DNA from: Candidatus Dormiibacterota bacterium | Lineage (GTDB): Bacteria; Chloroflexota; Dormibacteria; Aeolococcales; Aeolococcaceae | Assembly (NCBI GenBank): GCA_955651875.1 | Contig: CATPAP010000098.1 | Coordinates: forward strand, 1-13,229 | Reading direction: 5' to 3' | DNA: 13,229 nt | Part shown: piece by piece, positions 12,812 to 13,229 of the stretch | How the letters are laid out: the number at the start of each line of letters is the position of its first letter | How positions within the stretch are numbered: position 1 is the stretch's first letter | The notes under the pieces: generated by a model | What the model saw: only the letters and a program-made list of their open reading frames with translations | Database searches by the model: none | Told to the model about the DNA's origin: nothing | Position numbers and translations under genes: made by a program

Positions 12812-13229
12812 ATGTCCGTGCGGCTCCCGCTGTTCCCGCTCAACACCGTGCTGTTCCCGCACATGCCGGCGGGGCTGCACATCTTCGAGGAGCGGTACCG
12901 GGAGATGATTCGCGACTGCCAGGAGCAGGGCACGAGCTTCGGCGTCGTGGGAATCCGCCAAGGGCTCGAGGTTGGGCGCGCCGCCCTTCCGTTCTCGGTC
13001 GGCACCCTCGCCCAGATCCACGAGCTCGAAGCGCTCGCCGACGGAGGCTACAACCTCGTCGTCGCCGGCGCCTCGCGGTTCCGCCTCGAGAGCATTTCGC
13101 TCAACCGCTCATACCTTGTCGGCAGCATCCAGTACCTCCAGGACACGCGCGGCGACGAAGCGGTGATCCCCGACCTCGTGCGCCGCGCCACCGTGGCGTT
13201 CCTGACGTACACGGGAGCGCTGCGCAACC
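12812..13229 (+). CDS. LON substrate-binding domain protein, partial
   Basis: The first 139 codons are present and the gene runs off the right edge with no in-frame stop. The start R4-L-P-L-F-P-L-N-T-V-L-F-P-H and F25-E-E-R-Y-R-E-M-I (25-33) are hallmarks of the LON N-terminal (PUA-like) domain. F43-G-V-V-G-I and the G-x-L-A-Q-I-H block (about 64-71) follow, as in bacterial stand-alone LON-domain proteins of about 200-220 aa. Fusion to the Lon AAA+ protease cannot be excluded, but the N-terminus resembles the short stand-alone family more. Such proteins lack a protease domain and their role is not settled. The start is fixed by the -10 box 7 nt upstream. Confidence 0.85.
   Translation, partial: MSVRLPLFPLNTVLFPHMPAGLHIFEERYREMIRDCQEQGTSFGVVGIRQGLEVGRAALPFSVGTLAQIHELEALADGGYNLVVAGASRFRLESISLNRSYLVGSIQYLQDTRGDEAVIPDLVRRATVAFLTYTGALRN

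Overview
The window is a compact, high-GC bacterial chromosome segment. It has about 20 genes in short, closely packed transcription units on both strands. Gene content (MoxR/DUF58 pair, BldC-like HTH protein, DUF3105 lipoprotein, AMACR-type CoA transferase, bacterial ArgRS, GlpD) and the repeated TANNNT box 6-10 nt upstream of start codons suggest a high-GC Terrabacteria lineage. Candidates are Candidatus Dormibacterota, another Chloroflexota-related soil group, or a deep actinobacterium; this placement is inference. The DNA looks like core chromosome. I saw no phage, transposon, CRISPR or integration signature.

Layout: (1) 1-1839, minus: moxR followed by a DUF58 gene that runs off the left edge. 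(2) 2037-2300, plus: a small BldC/excisionase-like HTH protein, converging on a four-helix membrane protein (2329-2859, minus). (3) A DUF3105 lipoprotein (minus) diverging from coaE (plus). (4) 4214-5985, minus: an AMACR-type CoA transferase translationally coupled to a TetR regulator. (5) 6080-6733, plus: a doubtful 46-codon ORF and an unrecognised 169-aa protein. (6) 6766-8066, minus: galU coupled to a membrane-anchored Pro/Thr/Ser-rich protein. (7) 8173-9938, plus: argS with degenerate class I signature motifs, then tRNA-Glu(CTC). (8) 10020-11725, minus: a 60-aa ORF coupled to glpD. (9) 11802-11924, plus: a 40-aa single-helix membrane protein with its own promoter-like box. (10) 11949-12488, minus: a lipoprotein FKBP peptidyl-prolyl isomerase, diverging from a 65-aa CCHC mini-protein (12562-12759, plus). 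(11) A LON-substrate-binding-domain protein that runs off the right edge.

Two architectural habits recur. Four same-strand gene pairs overlap by exactly 4 nt (GTGA or ATGA), which implies translational coupling: moxR/DUF58, CoA transferase/TetR, galU/PTS-rich protein and ORF60/glpD. Many first genes of units have a TANNNT -10 box ending 6-10 nt before the start codon and no Shine-Dalgarno sequence, so leaderless transcripts are probably common. This pattern also settles several start sites (FKBP, LON protein, coaE) and favours the argS GTG start at 8173.

Functionally the segment mixes housekeeping genes (CoA synthesis, Arg-tRNA charging, tRNA-Glu, UDP-glucose supply, glycerol-3-phosphate oxidation), envelope or secreted proteins (DUF3105 and FKBP lipoproteins, PTS-rich anchor, small membrane proteins) and acyl-CoA metabolism with its likely regulator. 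I do not see a clearly new multi-gene system. The best leads are the ArgRS with a lost HIGH motif, several unrecognised small proteins, and the widespread leaderless layout.
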